Shown here in pieces: positions 63,174 to 64,000 of a stretch of DNA of 64,000 bases. Positions within the stretch are counted from its first letter, which is position 1, and the number at the start of each line of letters is the position of its first letter. Under the pieces are notes generated by a model, which ran no database searches, had not been told where the DNA came from, and was given only the letters and a program-made list of their open reading frames with translations. The position numbers and the translations under genes were made by a program. The stretch comes from Nostoc sp. B(2019). GTDB taxonomy: Bacteria; Cyanobacteriota; Cyanobacteriia; Cyanobacteriales; Nostocaceae. The stretch spans positions 1 through 64,000 of the forward strand of contig NZ_WVID01000012.1 in assembly GCF_010091925.1 (NCBI RefSeq). The letters are read 5' to 3'.

Positions 63174-64000
63174 TCAATTTCGATGATTATTACTGTAGCG
63201 AACTCTTGTACCTGCCCAGAGTAGCTTCTCCCGCAACGTCTGATAATACGAATTGTTCTCCCGCAAAATAATAAATTTAGCCCGACACTCTGCCATCCGC
63301 ACATCAACGCGGTGTCCTGGCCAAATTGAAGTTCCTAACACCCCATCTGTCCATAGCTTAGTACTCAAATCGTAATCCCCCAAAGGCCAAATACTGACCA
63401 CAGAACCAGGGGGCAAAACCAGAGGACGACTAGAAAGACTCATTGCACAAATGGGAGTGATGGTAATTGCCTCCATACCATCGTGCATAATTGGGCCATT
63501 GGCAGAAACAGTGTAACCAGTGGAACCTGTGGGAGTGGAAATAATTAACCCGTCCCCTACGTATTGATCGACTACCTCACCATCAATTTCCATTTCGAGA
63601 ATTGAGGTAATCATTCGGTCAGCGGAGGCGGGTTTGACACAAAATTCATTCAAAGCGAGGTAACGCTCACTCACTGGTTCCAAATTGGAACCATGACCCT
63701 CATACACCGCCGCTTGTAACATCATCCGCCGCTGGATAGCATATCGATCCTCTAAAAGCCGATCCCAAACTTGCTCTGTATCCTGAAATTCTTCAACGGA
63801 TTCAGTTAAAAACCCCAGATGACCTCCCACATTCACTCCCAGAATGGGGATGCCAGCTGGGGCTAAATGTCTGGCACTAGTTAAGACAGTACCATCACCA
63901 CCGAGTACCAAAGCTAGATCGATTGGTTGACCCGCCGAAGCCAAAAATACTGGATACGGATTGTCTTTTGGCCCGCTAGGCCCCATCAACACTTGGCACT
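63174..64000 (-). CDS. nadK: NAD+ kinase (partial, 5' end beyond the window)
   Basis: About 275 residues are visible; the frame is open to the right edge, so the start lies beyond base 64000. Motifs are the phosphate-binding GGDGTVLTSARHLAP and NVGGHLGFLTESVEEF, then DGLIISTPTGSTGYTVSANGP, which form the NAD/ATP site of NAD kinases. It makes NADP+ from NAD+. The sequence MGPSGPKDNPYPVFL before the GGDGT loop is the typical cyanobacterial second NAD kinase type. Confidence 0.95.
   Translation of the reverse strand, partial: CQVLMGPSGPKDNPYPVFLASAGQPIDLALVLGGDGTVLTSARHLAPAGIPILGVNVGGHLGFLTESVEEFQDTEQVWDRLLEDRYAIQRRMMLQAAVYEGHGSNLEPVSERYLALNEFCVKPASADRMITSILEMEIDGEVVDQYVGDGLIISTPTGSTGYTVSANGPIMHDGMEAITITPICAMSLSSRPLVLPPGSVVSIWPLGDYDLSTKLWTDGVLGTSIWPGHRVDVRMAECRAKFIILRENNSYYQTLREKLLWAGTRVRYSNNHRN

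Overview
The window looks like chromosomal DNA of a filamentous, Nostoc-type cyanobacterium. The HIP1 octamer GCGATCGC is scattered throughout, including inside genes. There are photosynthetic electron-transfer genes (psbV, a psbV2-like gene, petE, petJ, a cytochrome b6-like gene), a carotenoid isomerase, many cyanobacteria-only small proteins, and intergenic regions rich in short palindromic repeats. No rRNA, CRISPR array, prophage or intact transposase gene was found. One tRNA (Glu, TTC) is present.

Layout. 1-2.5 kb: a terminator, a 33-codon membrane micro-ORF, an AAA ATPase and a threonine-dehydratase relic. 2.5-7.8 kb: a DUF1800/DUF1501 secreted pair, an aromatic amino-acid permease, the RNA 2'-phosphotransferase KptA and a GlsB/YeaQ membrane protein. 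8.5-12 kb: a translationally coupled TIGR02587/TIGR02588 membrane pair, then a stress set (glycine-zipper/ChaB fusion, Dps, small exported protein). 12.4-16.8 kb: a large calcium-binding repeat protein with RTX repeats, and four small genes of unknown or only partly recognised function. 17.4-20.2 kb: a GAF sensor kinase with an altered H-box overlapping a START-like gene, then tRNA-Glu. 20.6-26.3 kb: a cation/proton antiporter, a diheme-type cytochrome b protein lacking one expected ligand, a lipase-like hydrolase and a TonB-like proline-rich protein. 26.5-29.6 kb: petJ, petE, psbV2 and psbV on the minus strand, plus a small helix-turn-helix-like gene. 29.7-36.1 kb: an acetyltransferase, a sugar ABC transporter (binding protein plus two permeases, no ATPase nearby), an MFS transporter and an anchored protein. 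36.2-46.8 kb: housekeeping genes (accD, pilD-type peptidase, leuB, upp, crtH) mixed with a dead ABC ATPase gene, pentapeptide and serine-hydrolase genes. 46.8-50.5 kb: a repeat-rich stretch with an IS200/IS605-like relic, a 21-bp minisatellite and nested palindromic elements. 50.3-64 kb: a large pentapeptide/HhH membrane protein, DUF4079 and DM13 proteins, a lone cellulose synthase catalytic subunit, a Uma2 protein, two tandem GT39-type glycosyltransferases, a decapitated Ser/Thr kinase overlapping an acyltransferase, and a partial NAD kinase running off the right edge.

Functional themes. The soluble electron carriers (plastocyanin and cytochrome c6, alternative donors to photosystem I) lie beside the photosystem II extrinsic cytochrome c550 and its paralogue. 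Other genes serve envelope and surface functions. Gene decay is visible at four places, and short repeats have entered or extended several reading frames. I found no clearly new multi-gene system. The best candidates for new biology are the kinase with Asp at the phosphoacceptor position coupled to a START-like protein, the ligand-deficient cytochrome b, the TIGR02587/TIGR02588 pair, and the repeat families that reshape gene starts.
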